Positions 17,472-26,954 of a stretch of DNA of 64,000 nt are shown here, in pieces. The DNA lies in contig NZ_JAGPXL010000012.1 in the NCBI RefSeq assembly GCF_018070565.1, positions 124,001 to 188,000 on the forward strand, written 5' to 3'. The notes below the pieces were generated by a model. The model was not told where the DNA came from and made no database searches. It saw only the letters and a list, made by a program, of their open reading frames with translations. A program made the translations under genes and the position numbers. Position 1 is the first letter of the stretch, and the number at the start of each line of letters is the position of its first letter. Source of the DNA: Streptomyces sp. B93. GTDB lineage: Bacteria; Actinomycetota; Actinomycetes; Streptomycetales; Streptomycetaceae.

Positions 17472-18932
17472 ATGACCGCAGCACCAACGGACACCAGGCA
17501 TGTCGTCGTCATCGGAGCGGGGATCGCCGGACTGGCCGCGGCGCACCGGGCGCTCGGCCGCGGGGCACGGGTGACCGTGCTGGAGGCGTCGGACCGGGTC
17601 GGCGGCAAGCTGCTGCCCGGCGAGATCGCGGGCGTCCGCGTCGACCTCGGCGCCGAGGCGATGCTGGCCCGCCGCCCCGAGGCCGTCGACCTCGCGCGCG
17701 CGACGGGCCTCGCCGACCGCCTCCAGCCGCCCGCGACCACCACGGCCGCGATCTGGACCCGCGGCGCCCTGCGCCCCATGCCCAAGGGCCATGTCATGGG
17801 CGTCCCCGGCACCGCGGCGGCGCTCTCCGGTGTGCTGTCCGACGAAGGGCTGGCCCGCATCGAGCGCGACACCGAACTGCCCCGCACGGAGGTCGGCGAC
17901 GACGTGGCGGTGGGGGAGTACGTGGCGGCGCGGCTGGGCCGCGAGGTCGTCGACCGCCTGGTGGAACCGCTGCTCGGCGGCGTCTACGCGGGCGACGCGT
18001 ACCGCATCTCGATGCGCGCGGCCGTCCCCCAGCTCTTCGAGGCCGCCCGCGGCCACGCCTCGCTCACCGAGGCGGTCCGCGACATCCAGGCCAGGGCGGC
18101 CGCCGCCACCCCGCAGACCGGGCCGGTGTTCATGGGCATCCAGGGCGGCGTCGGCAGCCTGCCGCTCGCGGTCGCCGAGGCCGTCCGGGCGGGCGGCGGC
18201 GAGGTCCTCACGGGCACCCCGGTGACCGAGCTGCGCCGCGAGGCGGACACCGGCTGGCGGATCGTCGCCGGCGACCGGGTGCTGCACGCCGACGCCGTGG
18301 TCCTCGCCGCCCCCGCCCCCGTCGCCGCCGGTCTGCTGCGCGCCGAGGCCCCCGCCGCCGCGTCCGAACTGACCGAAGTCGAGTACGCGTCGATGGCGCT
18401 GATCACCCTCGCCTACCGCCGCGCCGACGCCGACCGGCTCCCCGAGGGCAGCGGGTTCCTGGTCCCGCCGGTCGACGGACGCACCATCAAGGCGTCCACC
18501 TTCGCCTCCCGCAAGTGGGGCTGGATCGCCGACGAGGACCCCGGCCTGATGGTGCTGCGCACCTCCGTCGGGCGGTACGGCGAGACGGAGATCCTCCAGC
18601 GCGACGACGACGCCCTGGTCGCCGTCTCCCGGGAGGACCTGCGGGCGGCGACCGGCCTGGACGCCGCCCCCGTCGCCACCCGGGTCACCCGCTGGGACGA
18701 CGGCCTGCCCCAGTACCCCGTGGGCCACCACGCGCGCGTGGCCCGCGTCCGCGACCACATCGGCAAGCTCCCGGGCCTCGCCGTGTGCGGCGCCGCCTAC
18801 GACGGCGTCGGCATCCCCGCCTGCGTCGCGAGCGCCCACACCGCCGTCGACCGCGTCCTCGGCGAGCCGCGCGGTGTGGAGGAAGTCACCGCCCACCCGG
18901 TGCCGGGTCCCCAGGGCGGAACAGGAGAATAG
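17472..18932 (+). CDS. hemY: Coproporphyrinogen III / protoporphyrinogen IX oxidase (HemY/CgoX type)
   Basis: A 486-residue FAD enzyme of the flavin amine oxidase fold. The dinucleotide motif is at residues 12-45 ([17 protein letters not shown], then [12 protein letters not shown]). The C-terminal FAD segment reads [14 protein letters not shown]. It removes six electrons from the porphyrinogen using oxygen. In Actinobacteria with HemQ the substrate is coproporphyrinogen III, giving coproporphyrin III. The ATG at 17472 has GGTGGAGC directly upstream. hemQ starts five bases after its stop, so the two form an operon. hemE is 4 kb upstream on the same strand. Ferrochelatase is not in the window. 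Confidence 0.94.
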   Translation: MTAAPTDTRHVVVIGAGIAGLAAAHRALGRGARVTVLEASDRVGGKLLPGEIAGVRVDLGAEAMLARRPEAVDLARATGLADRLQPPATTTAAIWTRGALRPMPKGHVMGVPGTAAALSGVLSDEGLARIERDTELPRTEVGDDVAVGEYVAARLGREVVDRLVEPLLGGVYAGDAYRISMRAAVPQLFEAARGHASLTEAVRDIQARAAAATPQTGPVFMGIQGGVGSLPLAVAEAVRAGGGEVLTGTPVTELRREADTGWRIVAGDRVLHADAVVLAAPAPVAAGLLRAEAPAAASELTEVEYASMALITLAYRRADADRLPEGSGFLVPPVDGRTIKASTFASRKWGWIADEDPGLMVLRTSVGRYGETEILQRDDDALVAVSREDLRAATGLDAAPVATRVTRWDDGLPQYPVGHHARVARVRDHIGKLPGLAVCGAAYDGVGIPACVASAHTAVDRVLGEPRGVEEVTAHPVPGPQGGTGE

Positions 18933-18937
18933 GAACC

Positions 18938-19669
18938 ATGAGCGACGACGCCCCCACCACCGCCCCCGACCGGATTCCCAACAAGGGCAAGCTGGCCAAG
19001 GACCTGAACGAGGTCATCCGCTACACCCTGTGGTCCGTCTTCCAGTTGAAGGACGTGCTGCCCGAGGACCGTGCGGGCTACGCGGACGAGGTCCAGGAGC
19101 TGTTCGACCAGCTCGCCGCGAAGGACGTCACCGTCCGCGGCACCTACGACCTCTCCGGGCTGCGGGCCGACGCCGACCTGATGATCTGGTGGCACGCCGA
19201 GACCAGCGACCAGCTCCAGGAGGCCTACAACCTCTTCCGTCGCACCAAGCTGGGCCGGGCGCTGAAGCCGGTCTGGTCGAACATGGCGCTGCACCGCCCC
19301 GCCGAGTTCAACCGCTCGCACATCCCGGCCTTCCTCGCCGACGAGACCCCCCGCGAGTACGTCAGCGTCTACCCCTTCGTGCGCTCCTACGACTGGTACC
19401 TGCTGCCGGAGGAGGACCGCCGCCGGATGCTCGCCGACCACGGCAAGATGGCCCGCGGCTACCCCGACGTGCGCGCCAACACGGTCGCCTCGTTCTCCCT
19501 CGGGGACTACGAGTGGCTGCTCGCCTTCGAGGCCGACGAGCTGTACCGCATCGTCGACCTCATGCGTCACCTGCGCGGTTCGGAGGCGCGGATGCACGTC
19601 CGCGAGGAGGTGCCGTTCTTCACGGGCCGCCGCAAGTCGGTCGCGGAACTGGTGGCCGGCCTGGCCTGA
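18938..19669 (+). CDS. hemQ: Coproheme decarboxylase (HemQ/ChdC, chlorite-dismutase family)
   Basis: A 243-residue protein that converts iron-coproporphyrin III to haem b by two oxidative decarboxylations, the last step of the coproporphyrin-dependent route. The catalytic tyrosine region [16 protein letters not shown] and the proximal-histidine region [13 protein letters not shown] are intact. The arginine that detoxifies chlorite in true chlorite dismutases is not in the expected place, so the haem-synthesis role fits better. ATG 18938 has AGGAGAATAGGA upstream. It is translated just after hemY. A 12-bp hairpin just past the stop is shared with the convergent peptidase gene. Confidence 0.94.
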   Translation: MSDDAPTTAPDRIPNKGKLAKDLNEVIRYTLWSVFQLKDVLPEDRAGYADEVQELFDQLAAKDVTVRGTYDLSGLRADADLMIWWHAETSDQLQEAYNLFRRTKLGRALKPVWSNMALHRPAEFNRSHIPAFLADETPREYVSVYPFVRSYDWYLLPEEDRRRMLADHGKMARGYPDVRANTVASFSLGDYEWLLAFEADELYRIVDLMRHLRGSEARMHVREEVPFFTGRRKSVAELVAGLA

Positions 19670-19681
19670 CGGAGGCCGGGA

Positions 19682-19709
19682 CCGTCCGGCGGCTCAGGCC
19701 GCCGGACGG
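19682..19709. terminator. Bidirectional hairpin between hemQ and the secreted peptidase
   Basis: CCGTCCGGCGGC at 19682-19693 pairs perfectly with 19698-19709 around a TCAG loop. The loop and stem include the stop and last codons of the leftward peptidase gene. It lies 13 bases after the hemQ stop, so it can act as terminator for the rightward transcript. Confidence 0.7.
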
Positions 19710-21352
19710 GCGACCGGTGCCTCGGCGCTCCCGCGCTCCTGGGTCTGCTCGTCGTCGGCCGTCGGCTCCGGCAGCGGATGGCCCGCGCAGGAGGCGCGCC
19801 GGGCCGGGAGGCGGCCCTCCAGCAGATAGGCGTCCACATGGGCGTTGACGCAGGCGTTGGGGCCGTAGGCGATGCCGTGCGTACCGGCGTCGCGTTCGGT
19901 CACCAACGACGAGCCGGACAGCCGCCGGTGGAGTTCGATGGCGCCCTCGTAGGGGGTGGCCGCGTCCCGCTCGGCGGCGAGGATCAGCGTGGGTGGCAGC
20001 TCACCGGGCCCGGTGCGCACGTCCAGCGGCCGCTGCCGGGGCGCCTGCCAGTAGGCGCACGGCAGGTTCATCCAGGCGTTGTCCCAGGTCTCGAAGGGCG
20101 CCACCCGCGCCAGCCGGGTGTTGTCCCGGTCCCAGACCGCGAAGTCCGTCGGCCAGGGCGCGTCGTTGCACTCCACGGCCGTGTAGACCGCGCGGGAGTT
20201 CTCCGCCTCGGCCGCCGCCTCCTCCACCGGTCCGGCGATGTCGACGAGCGGCTGCGGATCGCCCTTCAGGTACGCCGACAGGGCGTGCGCGCGGGCGGGC
20301 CAGTAGTCGTCGTAGTACCCGGCCGTGAGGAACGCGCCCTGCAACTGGCCCGGCCCCACCTTCCCGCCCGCCGGTTCGGCGGCGAGCCGCGCCGCCGCCT
20401 TCTCGTAGCTGCGCAGCACCAGTTCGGCGGTGTCGCCCAGCCCGTACACGTCGTCGTGCCCGGCGATCCACTCCCGCAGTTCCTCCCAGCGGTCCTCGAA
20501 CGCGGCCGACTGGGCGAGGTTGTTGCCGTACCAGACACCGGACGGGTCCGGGTTCACCGCCGAGTCGAACACCATCCGCCGTACGTGGGACGGGAACAGC
20601 GTGGCGTACAGCGCGCCGAAGTAGGTGCCGTACGAGGCGCCCATGAAGGTCAGCTTCCGCTCGCCCAGCGCGGCGCGCAGCACGTCCAGGTCACGGGCGT
20701 AGTTCAGGGAGTGGTAGTGCCGCAGCGCGTCGCCCGTCCGCTCGGCGCAGCCGCGCGCGTAGGCCTTCGCCTCGGCGACGCGCTCCTTCTTGTACGCCTC
20801 GGAGGGGTGCGTCGGCGCCTCGGACGGTCCCCTGAAGAACCGTCCGGGGTCCTGGCAGGACAGCGGCGCCGAGGAACCGACGCCGCGTGGTTCATAGCCG
20901 ACGAGGTCGTAGGCGCCCGCGAGGCGCTTCCACTCGGGGAGCAGGCCGACCAGCGGGAAGTACAGGCCGGAGCCGCCCGGTCCGCCCGGGTTGTAGACCA
21001 GGGCGCCCTGCCGGGGCACCTTGCGCTTGCCGTTGCGCGGGTCCTGGCCGGTGGCGCGCACCCGGCTGACGGTGAGGCGGATCTGCTCGCCGTGCGGGCG
21101 GGCGTAGTCGAGCGGGACGCCGACCGTGCCGCACCGCATGCTGCCCGGCATGTCCTGCTCCTTGGAGCAGGGGCCGAACTCGATGCCCGCCGCCCGGGCC
21201 CGCTCGGCGGCCACCGCGGTGCCGCGCGCCTCGGCCGACAACCCCGGCAGCTGCGGGGCCTCGACCGCCGGGGCGCCGCCCGCGGGGGCGGCGACGAGGG
21301 TGGCCAGCAACAGGGCGGACCCGGTGGCCGAGTAGAGGGCGGCTGCTCTCAT
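19694..21352 (-). CDS. Secreted alpha/beta-hydrolase peptidase (tripeptidyl aminopeptidase-like, S33)
   Basis: A 552-residue exported hydrolase. The N-terminus is a Sec-type signal (MRAAALYSATGSALLLAT) with cleavage expected after an Ala-rich stretch near residue 27. The nucleophile elbow is GASYGTY with Ser240. The acidic residue lies in AAERDAATPYEG, and the His in DAGTHGIAYG near the C-terminus. A TAP-like C-terminal domain is present, as in streptomycete tripeptidyl aminopeptidases. It should release short N-terminal peptides outside the cell. ATG 21352 is preferred over an in-frame start 23 codons upstream because it opens the signal peptide. It converges on hemQ. Exact specificity is not readable. 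Confidence 0.9.
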   Translation of the reverse strand: MRAAALYSATGSALLLATLVAAPAGGAPAVEAPQLPGLSAEARGTAVAAERARAAGIEFGPCSKEQDMPGSMRCGTVGVPLDYARPHGEQIRLTVSRVRATGQDPRNGKRKVPRQGALVYNPGGPGGSGLYFPLVGLLPEWKRLAGAYDLVGYEPRGVGSSAPLSCQDPGRFFRGPSEAPTHPSEAYKKERVAEAKAYARGCAERTGDALRHYHSLNYARDLDVLRAALGERKLTFMGASYGTYFGALYATLFPSHVRRMVFDSAVNPDPSGVWYGNNLAQSAAFEDRWEELREWIAGHDDVYGLGDTAELVLRSYEKAAARLAAEPAGGKVGPGQLQGAFLTAGYYDDYWPARAHALSAYLKGDPQPLVDIAGPVEEAAAEAENSRAVYTAVECNDAPWPTDFAVWDRDNTRLARVAPFETWDNAWMNLPCAYWQAPRQRPLDVRTGPGELPPTLILAAERDAATPYEGAIELHRRLSGSSLVTERDAGTHGIAYGPNACVNAHVDAYLLEGRLPARRASCAGHPLPEPTADDEQTQERGSAEAPVARPAA

Positions 21353-21475
21353 CGCGTATCCCTTCGGTGCACGGCGGCGACAAAAGGGATGTTTCGTTCG
21401 GGTGTCGGCGAAGGCAAGCACCGAGCGCGGGTGTCGGCGCCAATGCTCCCCGTGCGCCCCCGACGGACCTGACGG

Positions 21476-22276
21476 TCAGTCGCGTGCGTACTGCCCACGG
21501 TCGGCGAAGGCCGCCCGCAGGTCCGGCTCGCCGACCGCCCGGACGCCGCGCACGGCGACCGTGGCCAGGTAGGAGCGGTCGTCGATGCCCCGGGCGCTGT
21601 GCCGGGCCAGCGCGCCCAGCAGCCGCTGCCCGGCGGGCGAGGCCCAGCGCGAGTACGGGTGCGCCTCGATGCGCGCGATGACCAGACAGCTCAGGGTGAG
21701 GGTGAGGGGCAGCGCGAACCACAGGGCGATCAGCGGGCGCGGCGTATGGGCGGCCCCCGCGGCCCCCGGCAGCAGCCCCGGGGGCGTCAGCAGCGCCACC
21801 ACCCCCAGCGCCAGGACGACCGCCGCGGCCAGCCGCACCTGGCGGATTCCGGACGCGACCGTCGTACGCCCCCCGTCGGGCACGGCGAGGCCCGCGCGCA
21901 CCAGCCGGTCGGCCAGGCCGCGCACCGGGTCGGCGGCGGCCGTCGCGGTGCGCACCGGCGCGATGCGGGACTGACCGTCCGGGCCGATCGCCCCTATCAC
22001 CGACCGTTCGATGTCGTCGCGCCCGCGTGGGTCGACGACCGTGGCCCAGCCGGTACGGGCGAGCAGCAGCCGGCGCTGGCGGGCCATCGACACCAGGGTC
22101 AGATCGGCGACCCGCGCGGGACCGCCGGAGAGGAAGGCGGCCTCGTAGAGCGTCAGTTCGTGTGCCCGGCCCGGTGCCGTGTCCACCGCCGCCGCGCGCA
22201 CGGCGGCCAGGCACAACCGCGTACACGCCACACCGGCGACGACCCAGGCGGGCAGCAGGAGCAGGACCCAGAACAT
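21476..22276 (-). CDS. TIGR04222-type membrane protein next to an MNIO enzyme
   Basis: A 266-residue protein: one membrane span at residues 1-25, a cytoplasmic region starting HELTLYEAAFLSGGPARVADLTLVSM, two further spans around residues 145-200, then a C-terminal cytoplasmic segment. The ELTLYEAAFLSGGP pattern is characteristic of the TIGR04222 family, which recurs beside DUF692 genes. As I recall, members usually end in a Gly/Cys-rich low-complexity tail. This one ends in AAFADRGQYARD with no such tail, and its few cysteines lie in membrane spans. It is 57 bases downstream of the DUF692 gene on the same strand, so the two are probably co-transcribed. Function is unknown. Confidence 0.8.
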   Translation of the reverse strand: MFWVLLLLPAWVVAGVACTRLCLAAVRAAAVDTAPGRAHELTLYEAAFLSGGPARVADLTLVSMARQRRLLLARTGWATVVDPRGRDDIERSVIGAIGPDGQSRIAPVRTATAAADPVRGLADRLVRAGLAVPDGGRTTVASGIRQVRLAAAVVLALGVVALLTPPGLLPGAAGAAHTPRPLIALWFALPLTLTLSCLVIARIEAHPYSRWASPAGQRLLGALARHSARGIDDRSYLATVAVRGVRAVGEPDLRAAFADRGQYARD

Positions 22277-22333
22277 GCCGTGTTTCTATGCCAAGGGCCT
22301 GGGATTGGCCACACCCCTCTCACCATCCGGGCA

Positions 22334-23626
22334 TCAGCGTTGCCGGTATGTGACGTTCCGGCGGCCCCGCCACCGGGGGCGCGGCGCCGGTCCCGAGCGC
22401 TCCCGCCACCACTGCCGCAACTCCCGTCGCACCCGCGCGGGCCGCGGCCGTCCCGCCGCCAGCAGTTCCTCGGCGAAGTCGAGGGCGTCGCGCCGGTAGC
22501 CGCCGGTCATGGGGTGGGCGTGGGCGTAGGCGAGGAAGGCGTCCCGGTAGTCGGCACCGAGGATGCCCGGCAGCTCCGGCGCGACCTTGGCCACCACGTC
22601 CGCCCGCTTGGCGGCGAGGGCCCGTGCCTGCACGCGCAGCCGCGCCCCGTCGAAGCCCTCGGGTGCCGGGGTGCCCGCGACCAGCGCGGACAGCAGGGCG
22701 GTCTGGCGGAGGGCGAGGCGTTCCCGGGCCCGCTCGGCGTCCCCGGGTCCGGCGGCCGGCGCGGTCCCGCGGTCCCGCTCCGGTGCCGGGCGCGCCGGGG
22801 CGCCCCCCTTCGCCACCGCCTCCCCGATCGCCGTCAGCTCCCGCTCCAGCTCCGCCGGTCCGGGGAAGTTCTCGTCGCGTTCCAGCAGGACGCCCGGCGG
22901 GCGGACCCGGGAGGCGAGGTCGGTCAGGATGTCGAGGACCGGCCGCGGCACCGGGTGGGCGTGGCTGTCGTGCCAGACGCCGTCGCGCTGGAAGCCGCCC
23001 GCGACATGGACGTACGCGATGGCCTCCAGCGGGAGTTCGGCGAGCGCCTCGGCGGGGTCCTCGCCGCGGTTGACGTGGTTGGTGTGGAGGTTCGCCACGT
23101 CGATGAGGAGGCGTACGCCGGTGCGGTCGGCGAGGTCGTAGAGGAACTGGCCCTGTGTCATCTCCTCGCCCGGCCAGGAGAACAGCGCGGCGATGTTCTC
23201 CACGGCGAGCGGCACGGGCAGCGCGTCCTGGGCGACGCGGATGTTCTCGCAGAGCACGTCGAGGGCGTCCCGGGTGCGCGGCACCGGCAGCAGGTGGCCC
23301 GCCTCCAGACGCGGCGAGGCGGTGAGCGGCCCGCCCGCGCGGACGAACGCGATGTGCTCGGTGACCAGCGGCGACCCCAGCGCCCCGGCCCGCTGCGCCA
23401 GCGCGGCCAGCCGCCCCGCGTCCGGCCGGTCCGCGCCGCCGAGACCGAGGGAGACCCCGTGCGGGACGACCGTCACCCCGCGCTCGCGCAGCCGCAGCAG
23501 GGGCTCCGGCAGATGACCGGGGCAGACGTTCTCGGCGACGACCTCGACCCAGTCCACGCCCGGCATGCCCGCCACGGCGTCCGCGATCTCCGGCCGCCAC
23601 CCGATCCCCGTACCCAGCCGTTCCAT
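22334..23626 (-). CDS. DUF692 multinuclear non-haem iron oxidase (MNIO) with a C-terminal extension
   Basis: A 430-residue protein. Residues 1-260 are a DUF692 TIM barrel with the expected metal ligands: His56 (VVPHGVSL), His91 (VTEHIAF), Glu143 (AVENIAAL), Asp176 (LIDVANLH), His207 (YVHVAGG), Asp220/His222 (WHDSHAH) and Glu249 (LLERDEN). Characterised MNIOs (MbnB, TglH and others) oxidatively modify cysteine or other residues of ribosomal peptides. Residues 300-395 are helical with a pattern ([21 protein letters not shown]) like the partner proteins that bring substrate to MNIOs, suggesting a fusion. The ATG at 23626 has AGGAGGGGGG upstream; GTG at 23650 is an alternative. The TIGR04222 gene follows. 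No cysteine-rich precursor peptide is visible nearby. Confidence 0.88.
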   Translation of the reverse strand: MERLGTGIGWRPEIADAVAGMPGVDWVEVVAENVCPGHLPEPLLRLRERGVTVVPHGVSLGLGGADRPDAGRLAALAQRAGALGSPLVTEHIAFVRAGGPLTASPRLEAGHLLPVPRTRDALDVLCENIRVAQDALPVPLAVENIAALFSWPGEEMTQGQFLYDLADRTGVRLLIDVANLHTNHVNRGEDPAEALAELPLEAIAYVHVAGGFQRDGVWHDSHAHPVPRPVLDILTDLASRVRPPGVLLERDENFPGPAELERELTAIGEAVAKGGAPARPAPERDRGTAPAAGPGDAERARERLALRQTALLSALVAGTPAPEGFDGARLRVQARALAAKRADVVAKVAPELPGILGADYRDAFLAYAHAHPMTGGYRRDALDFAEELLAAGRPRPARVRRELRQWWRERSGPAPRPRWRGRRNVTYRQR

Positions 23627-23752
23627 GGCCCGTCCCCCCTCCTGTGGCACCTTCCCCGGGGGTATGGCCCACCGTGACGGCGCCCGAATCCCGCGACGGC
23701 CGCCTTCAGAGGAACATTTGAGGTTGGCCCGCGCCCCCGCGCCCCCGCGGGC

Positions 23753-24472
23753 TCAGCGCCGCAGCGCCGGGTGGTCGGCGACGACCGTGCAGCTGCCGGG
23801 GGCGATCTCCGTGAAGCCCGCGTCGCGGACCACGGGCAGGCCGCCGGTGGTGAGCGCGGGCCAGTCGGCCGGGTCGGCGGTGCGGACGGCGAGCGGGAAG
23901 CCCGCGTCCCGCCAGGCTGCGCGCTCCTCGCCGGACAGCTCCCACCAGGCGAGCTGTGCGCCGTGCCCGGCCTGTGCCATCGCCTTGCCCGCCGACATCT
24001 CCACCTCGGGACTGAGCCACAGCACTGGGGTGCCGGGGTCGGCGGGGGCCGGGGCCTCGGGGTCGTCCAGGTCGGTGCCGGAGACCTGGAGCCGGGCCAG
24101 GTCCCTGGGCCAGCCGTCCAGCGGCACCGGCGGGAAGACACGCACCTCGGCGGACTTCCCGGTGACCGTGATGCCGGGCAGCGCCTCGGCCCGGCGCCAC
24201 TCGGCGCCGCGCGCCCGCCGCACCACCTTGCGGATCCGGGCGTCCTGCCAGTCCCGCATCGCCCGCGCCCACTCGCCCTCGCCCAGCGACCGCTCGTCGG
24301 CCAGCATCACCAGCACCGCGCGGGCGGCCGTCTGAAGCGCGTCGGTCCGCGCGGGCGGCGCGGCCCGCTCGATCCGCGCGACCAGCGGCAGCACGAACTG
24401 CGGTGCCTGGTCGCGGTCGGTGGACTCATGGCGGAAGGGGCTGTCGTTCACGGGCGGACTGTCCTGGCTCAC
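23753..24472 (-). CDS. PTH2-fold protein (peptidyl-tRNA hydrolase 2-like)
   Basis: A 239-residue cytoplasmic protein. The C-terminal 110 residues carry a PTH2-like pattern: VLWLSPEVEMSAGKAMAQAGHG resembles the MSKGK..AQ.AHA segment of archaeal/eukaryotic-type peptidyl-tRNA hydrolases, and the end (GFTEIAPGSCTVVADHPA) matches the last strand of that fold. The N-terminal 120 residues are helical and charged. Whether it hydrolyses peptidyl-tRNA is uncertain, because bacteria normally rely on the unrelated Pth. GTG 24472 is the chosen start; ATG 24502 and GTG 24451 are also in frame and none has a strong ribosome site. It is transcribed leftward toward the MNIO gene, 126 bases away. Confidence 0.75.
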   Translation of the reverse strand: MSQDSPPVNDSPFRHESTDRDQAPQFVLPLVARIERAAPPARTDALQTAARAVLVMLADERSLGEGEWARAMRDWQDARIRKVVRRARGAEWRRAEALPGITVTGKSAEVRVFPPVPLDGWPRDLARLQVSGTDLDDPEAPAPADPGTPVLWLSPEVEMSAGKAMAQAGHGAQLAWWELSGEERAAWRDAGFPLAVRTADPADWPALTTGGLPVVRDAGFTEIAPGSCTVVADHPALRR

Positions 24473-24581
24473 GCACCCCAGTGTGCCAGGGAGGACGGAC
24501 ATCACCCCGAGCAGGCGGTCCGCCGGGTCCTGTCTCGTGCGGAGGGACCCCACCTGTACCGCAGGCCCGGGCGCAAGCCGT

Positions 24582-25418
24582 TCAGCCCTGTTCCCCCGCG
24601 GCCCCGATCAGCTCCGACACCTTCACGAAGCGGTAGCCCTCGGCGCGCAGCTCCGGCACGATCCGGCGCAGGGCGCGTTCGGTCGTGGGGGCGGCGCTGC
24701 GGGTGCAGTGCAGGACGACGACGGAGCCGGGGCGCACGCCGTCCAGCACCTGGCGGGCCACCGCGTCCGCGTCCGTGGCGAACGCGTCGCCGCCCACCAC
24801 GTCCCACTGCACGGCGGTGAGCCCGGTGGCGCTCACCGCCCGCAGCGCCTGGCGGTCGTAGCAGCCGCCGGGGAAGCGGAAGTAGGGCATCGCGTCGGGC
24901 ACGCCCACCGTGCGGAAGGCGGCGAACGCACGCTCCACGTCCGCCCGCATCCGGTCCGCGGGGAGGGTGGGCAGGCCGTGGCAGTCGGCGGTGAAGGCGT
25001 GGTGGCTGTAGGAGTGGTTGGCGATCTCGAAGAGCGGTTCGCGGCCGATGGCGCGGGCCTGGACCGGGTACTCCTCGGCCCAGCGGCCGGTCATGAACAC
25101 GGTGGCCGGGACCTTCAGCGTCCGCAGCGCCGCGATCAGCTCCGGGTGGTCGAACCGTTCCCCGGCCGCCGCCCGCGGCCCCTGGTCCGCGGTCATGTCG
25201 GCGTCGAAGGTGAGGGCGACGACCTTGTCGCGGGTGCGGGGGCCGTGGGAGAAGACCGGGGTCAGCCCGGCGGGGCCCGGGGCCAGCGTGGGCGGCCGGG
25301 ACACCGGGGCGGACGGGGGCGGCGGGGCCGAGCGGGGTGCCTCCTGGGTGCCGCAGGCGGTGAGGGCGGCGGCGCCCAGGAGAGCGACGGTGATGACCTT
25401 GCGTACCTGACTGATCAC
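24582..25418 (-). CDS. Polysaccharide deacetylase lipoprotein (NodB domain, CE4)
   Basis: A 278-residue extracytoplasmic lipoprotein: signal peptide with lipobox ALTAC (Cys at residue 22), a Pro/Ser linker, then a NodB domain. CE4 motifs are visible: TFDADMTADQG (catalytic base and metal Asp), HSYSHHAF (metal His pair), and YFRFPGGCYD. Further on, WDVVGGDAF and VVLHC take the places of the remaining motifs. It probably removes N-acetyl groups from a cell-wall polymer such as peptidoglycan. The GTG at 25418 is six bases after TACTTT, so the transcript may be leaderless. It is a single gene transcribed leftward. Confidence 0.9.
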   Translation of the reverse strand: MISQVRKVITVALLGAAALTACGTQEAPRSAPPPPSAPVSRPPTLAPGPAGLTPVFSHGPRTRDKVVALTFDADMTADQGPRAAAGERFDHPELIAALRTLKVPATVFMTGRWAEEYPVQARAIGREPLFEIANHSYSHHAFTADCHGLPTLPADRMRADVERAFAAFRTVGVPDAMPYFRFPGGCYDRQALRAVSATGLTAVQWDVVGGDAFATDADAVARQVLDGVRPGSVVVLHCTRSAAPTTERALRRIVPELRAEGYRFVKVSELIGAAGEQG

Positions 25419-25471
25419 CGTATGAAAGTACGATGATCAGTCTTCCGGTTGGGGGTGACGCGGCGGTCGGG

Positions 25472-26866
25472 TCACCTGCCTGGCTGTCCCGCCCAGGGGC
25501 CGGTGACCGCGAAGGTCGTGCCGGGGGTGTAGCAGTTGACGTACATCGTCGAGCCGTCGGGGGAGAAGGTGACGCCCGCGAACTCGCCCCACTCCGGTTC
25601 CTCCTCGGTCCCCAGGTTCTGGCGGTTGCGGGCCAGGGCGTAGACCTCGCCGCGCCGGGTGACGCCGTAGACGTGCTGGGCGCCGCCGCCGTCCTCGCAG
25701 ACCATCAGGCCGCCACTGGGGGCGAGGCAGATGTTGTCGGGCGACTCCCCGGGCAGCTGGACGCCGGTGTCCGGGCCGAAGACGACGACCAGGGTGAGCC
25801 GGCGGCCCGCCGGGTCGTAGCGCCAGATCTGGCCGAAGTGGTCGGCGGCCGAGCCCTCGGCGCTGCGCGCGTACGACGACACGAAGTACACGCTGCGCCC
25901 GCCCCAGTAGCAGCCCTCCAGCTTCTGCGCGTGGGTGATGCCGCGCGGGCCGAAGTCCTGGAGGCGGATCGGCGTCCCGACGGCCAGCGGGTCCGGTACG
26001 TCCACCCACTCGACGCCGCCGAAGCGGGCGCCCGGCTCCTGGACGGAGGACAGGTCGGGCAGGCCGGGGACCCGCATCGCCTGGAGGCGCCCGCCCGCGC
26101 GCAGCGAGCCGGTGCCGCCGAGCGGGCGGTCGGGCAGGAAGCGGTAGAACAGGCCGAAGGGGCGCTGGAAGGCGTCCTCGGTCTCGTAGACGACACCGCT
26201 GCGCGGATCGACCGCGATCGCCTCGTGCTGGAAGCGGCCCATCGAGGTCAGCGGGACGGCGCCGGTGCGGCGCGGGTCCACCGGGTCGGTCTCGAAGATG
26301 AAGCCGTGGTCCTTGGTGTAGCCGTTCGTGCCCGCCTTGTCCTCGGTCTCCTCGCAGGTCAGCCAGGTGCCCCAAGGGGTCGGGCCGCCCGCGCAGTTGA
26401 CGGCGGTACCGGCGATCGCGACCCGTTCGGAGCGTACGGCCCCGCCGGCGTCCAGCGTCAGCGCCGTACAGCCGCCCGCGCCCGCCGGGTCGTAGGTCAG
26501 GCCCTCGACGGGCGGGACCCGGATCGCGGCGGTGGGGCGGTTCTCGTGGTTGCGGACGAGGTGGACCCGGCCGTGACGGCCGCCGAAGGCCGCCATGCCG
26601 TCGTGGTTCGAGGGGACCCGGCCCTCGCCGGAGCGCAGCGGGTCGCCCTCGCGGGAGAGCACCCGGTAACGGAAACCTTTCGGCAGGTCGAGCAGCCCGC
26701 TCGGGTCGGGGACGAGCGGGCCGTAGCCCCGCTCGCCCAGGCCCCGCGCGGCGGCGGTACCGGCGAAGACCTCCGTGAGGGCCCCGGAGAACGCGATACC
26801 GGCGCCCACGGCGCCGGAACGGGCGAGCAGCCGACGGCGGCTCACGGAGGCTGGCGTCTCGGACAT
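25472..26866 (-). CDS. Tat-exported PhoX-like phosphatase (DUF839)
   Basis: A 464-residue protein with a twin-arginine signal (SRRRLLARSGAVGAGIAF) and a DUF839/PhoX beta-propeller. Typical PhoX segments are present: VRNHENRP, RFQHEAIAVD, SPDNICLAPSGGLMVCED, and GVTFSPDGSTMYVNCYTPGTTF near the C-terminus. PhoX enzymes are Ca/Fe-dependent alkaline phosphatases secreted folded. Some relatives are not phosphatases, so the activity is inferred. ATG 26866 is preceded by AGGAAGG and opens the Tat signal. I see no PHO-box-like GTTCACC repeat in the 88 bases upstream, so PhoP control is not supported by sequence here. Confidence 0.88.
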   Translation of the reverse strand: MSETPASVSRRRLLARSGAVGAGIAFSGALTEVFAGTAAARGLGERGYGPLVPDPSGLLDLPKGFRYRVLSREGDPLRSGEGRVPSNHDGMAAFGGRHGRVHLVRNHENRPTAAIRVPPVEGLTYDPAGAGGCTALTLDAGGAVRSERVAIAGTAVNCAGGPTPWGTWLTCEETEDKAGTNGYTKDHGFIFETDPVDPRRTGAVPLTSMGRFQHEAIAVDPRSGVVYETEDAFQRPFGLFYRFLPDRPLGGTGSLRAGGRLQAMRVPGLPDLSSVQEPGARFGGVEWVDVPDPLAVGTPIRLQDFGPRGITHAQKLEGCYWGGRSVYFVSSYARSAEGSAADHFGQIWRYDPAGRRLTLVVVFGPDTGVQLPGESPDNICLAPSGGLMVCEDGGGAQHVYGVTRRGEVYALARNRQNLGTEEEPEWGEFAGVTFSPDGSTMYVNCYTPGTTFAVTGPWAGQPGR

Positions 26867-26954
26867 GGCGAACCTTCCTGCTGGCGGACAGGACTGTGTC
26901 GCCGCCCGGTCTACCACCTGCCGTGGGCCACGGGAACCACGCGCGTAGCGCGGG

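Noticed and set aside
18938-19669. True chlorite dismutase
   Set aside because: The context next to hemY and the sequence features match coproheme decarboxylase, and the distal arginine of chlorite dismutases is not apparent.
26867-26954. PHO box upstream of the PhoX-like gene
   Set aside because: No tandem GTTCACC-like direct repeats are visible in this interval.
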